34,119 nt of DNA from Chloroflexota bacterium (GTDB taxonomy: Bacteria; Chloroflexota; Anaerolineae; Promineifilales; Promineifilaceae): NCBI GenBank assembly GCA_024275635.1, contig JAJRYT010000047.1, positions 1 to 34,119 of the forward strand, in the 5' to 3' direction. Below are positions 32,847-34,119 of the stretch, piece by piece (within the stretch, counting starts at the first letter, position 1; each line of letters starts with the position of its first letter). A model generated the notes under the pieces. It saw only the letters and a program-made list of their open reading frames with translations. It was not told the DNA's origin and searched no databases. Position numbers and translations under genes: made by a program.

Positions 32847-34064
32847 TTATTCAGGAATAGGGCCAGTTTCTTCTAAAATTACTTCGCTTGTGCCCGCCGC
32901 ATCATCATATTTTATGATACGGTGAACCGCTTCTGTGTCGTTGATCACATCCCATTCTTCCCGCTGCGATAAAACAGGTTCTCCTGCAACAAAGAGGTAG
33001 GTATCCACACCCCAATACGCAGCGCCGCCCCACCAATTAGAAAGGATTTCATTATTGCCAGGGAACTCCGGCGAGATGATTGGCCGGTAAGCTTCGTTGT
33101 AAACAAACTGGCTGCTGGCTGGATCATAAATGTAGTAAAGATACGGGATGCTGGCGTTGGCCGGTAAAAACTCGATGAAGCGGAAATCGTCATACCCATC
33201 ATAATTCATATCTTCAACTACTAGGCCGCGATTGATCACTTCGTTCGGAGCGGCCGTTTCCTGGGGTACATCGATGGTTTGCAGCGCCGGCCCAAGCCCC
33301 ACTGAGAGTTCAATGGTATCCACATCAATAGCCGTTGGATTGTTTTCTACTGGTTTGCCAAAGAAGTAAAAGCAGATGTCCCCTTGTGGCGTTAAGGTCT
33401 CCGGGAAGCAGTTCGCCTGAAGTCCGCCGCCGTTAGCAGGCACATTTAGCTTGCGCCCGACGACCAACAGGGCGCCTGGGTTGGCACGCTGCAAAATAGC
33501 TGTTGTGGTCGTAAACTGCTGGGCGATTGACGTCCAGGTATCCCCAGGCTTAATTGTGTATTGTTGTACGCAGGGCGGGCCATAAATCTCGCTGCTGCTT
33601 CCAATATTGGGTACCGACACCGTTTCGCCAGGTTTGATCATGTTGGGGTTGAATAGTTTCTGGTTAGCCTGAAGAACGGTGTTGTAGGCTGCGCCATAGC
33701 AGCGGGCGATTTGCATGAGCCATTCGCCATTCTCAACTTTGTGCTGAATGGTGGAACCAGCCACAAGGTTGCCGACAATCACTGGGTCTGCAACTGGCGT
33801 TGGCGGTACAGTCTCCGGGGTTACGACGGGCGACAAGGCTTCTGGTTCGGGTGTGTCAGGAGGGGGGACGGCCGTATCAGGCTCTTGGCTGGCCGGTTCT
33901 TCTGCAGGCGTCTGCGCGGCCGGAACTTCTTCATTAGTCTCTGGTACAGCAGCTCCTTGATCAAGGGGATCTGTGGTTGAAGTATCATCAGTGTTCCGAC
34001 ATCAAGCGGCTAAGAACAGTATAGTTATGATTAGGAAAAAGGGGATAATAATTCGGCGCTTCAT
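32847..34064 (-). pseudogene. LysM-repeat lipoprotein, in-frame TGA in the signal peptide
   Basis: The frame starts at ATG 34064 (GGAGG ribosome site 7 bases upstream) with MKRRIIIPFFLIITILFLAA, then TGA (34004-34002), then Cys-Arg-Asn. Without the TGA, LAAC would be a perfect lipobox. After it comes a Pro/Glu/Thr-rich linker, two LysM domains (IQHKVENGEWLMQIARCYG ... ETVSVPN; QQYTIKPGDTWTSIAQQF ... KLNVPA) and a C-terminal domain with NYDGYDDFRFIEFLPANASIPYLYYIYD, like XAC2610-type proteins. The frame after TGA is open to 32847 (a later ATG/GTG could start at 33836). Causes could be a mutation, a recoded stop, or a sequence error. Confidence 0.8.
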
Positions 34065-34119
34065 CTTTTGACCTCCATTGGCGTATTAAGAAAATCCAAC
34101 GCCTCAGTTAATGAAATTA

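Larger units (their letters stand above)
68..33875. repeat. Iterated palindrome ACGGCCGT, about 50 dispersed copies
   Basis: The exact 8-mer ACGGCCGT occurs about 50 times by manual count. Examples start at 68, 85, 522, 813, 1410, 2217, 2313, 3239, 3535, 4889, 6078, 6180, 6455, 8415, 8701, 8949, 9669, 9764, 9968, 10006, 10084, 10402, 11515, 11844, 12644, 12951, 13923, 14589, 15729, 16087, 16105, 16487, 16623, 17188, 17735, 17838, 18307, 19476, 20842, 21364, 21824, 23546, 23878, 25126, 25935, 26242, 26517, 30101, 32812 and 33868. Many one-base variants (ACGGCCGC, TCGGCCGT, GCGGCCGT) also occur. It is used in all three frames (Thr-Ala-Val; Asn/Tyr-Gly-Arg; Arg-Pro) and in spacers, so codon preference does not explain it. 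The flanks are often A on the left and T on the right. It resembles HIP1-type iterated palindromes. Large gaps lie at 6455-8415, 26517-30101 and 30101-32812. Confidence 0.93.

Noticed and set aside
1..34119. CRISPR arrays, rRNA and tRNA genes
   Set aside because: No regularly spaced long repeats, cloverleaf-like segments or rRNA signatures were seen on reading both strands. Short word repeats have irregular spacing and no spacers.

Overview
The window looks like a chromosomal segment of an uncultured-type bacterium, most likely a member of the Chloroflexota (Anaerolineae-like). That assignment is an inference from protein style: a GatCAB operon with a SanA-like gene inside it, a TGS/SAD-fused uridine kinase, a duplicated bacterial-PH membrane protein, and many lipoprotein/LysM/signal-transduction genes. 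I could not run a database search. The strongest base-level signature is the 8-bp palindrome ACGGCCGT. I counted about 50 exact copies by eye, against roughly one or fewer expected by chance, spread over genes and spacers in all reading frames. It behaves like a genomic iterated palindrome (compare HIP1 of cyanobacteria).

Layout. Positions 83-16540 are all on the minus strand. Read in transcription order from the right, they are: an uncharacterised gene, a lytic transglycosylase, a TGS-uridine kinase, a cyclic-nucleotide-binding/PH membrane protein, peptide deformylase (def), gatC, a SanA/DUF218 protein, gatA, two small overlapping unknown genes, a displaced duplicate of the gatA 3' end, a sugar nucleotidyltransferase, a HigBA-type toxin-antitoxin pair with its own promoter and operator, a class I aminotransferase, a GT2-like glycosyltransferase, a di-haem cytochrome c peroxidase and gatB. 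Positions 16816-23828 are on the plus strand: a zinc-type MDR oxidoreductase, then a tight four-gene unit of two tandem periplasmic-binding lipoproteins, a dCache/HAMP/GAF histidine kinase and a receiver-histidine kinase hybrid. No permease or ATPase genes accompany the binding proteins, so the unit reads as a sensory system rather than a transporter. Positions 23922-26453 (minus) carry a patatin-like lipase, a YbaK-type deacylase and a SAM methyltransferase.

The right part is mosaic. An ISKra4-like element (26585-28210) has recognisable inverted ends, but its transposase has lost the catalytic-Glu region. It sits next to a complete RapA/SNF2-type helicase (28394-31780). Next comes a 350-bp stretch bounded by hairpins that resembles a small IS200/IS605-like or MITE element, then a 3' remnant of ilvD broken by a 1-nt deletion, a DUF606 transporter, and a LysM lipoprotein whose reading frame contains a TGA immediately before the lipobox Cys. 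The ACGGCCGT palindrome is almost absent from this island, from the HigBA module and from the gatA-duplication cassette. This supports lateral acquisition of those segments.

The most unusual items are: (1) the iterated palindrome and its use as terminator stems and across stop/start codons; (2) the two-gene cassette bracketed by gatA and a diverged copy of the gatA 3' end; (3) spacers built from imperfect repeats of short words, a different word set in each spacer; (4) the binding-protein/kinase operon; (5) the in-frame TGA in the LysM lipoprotein signal peptide.
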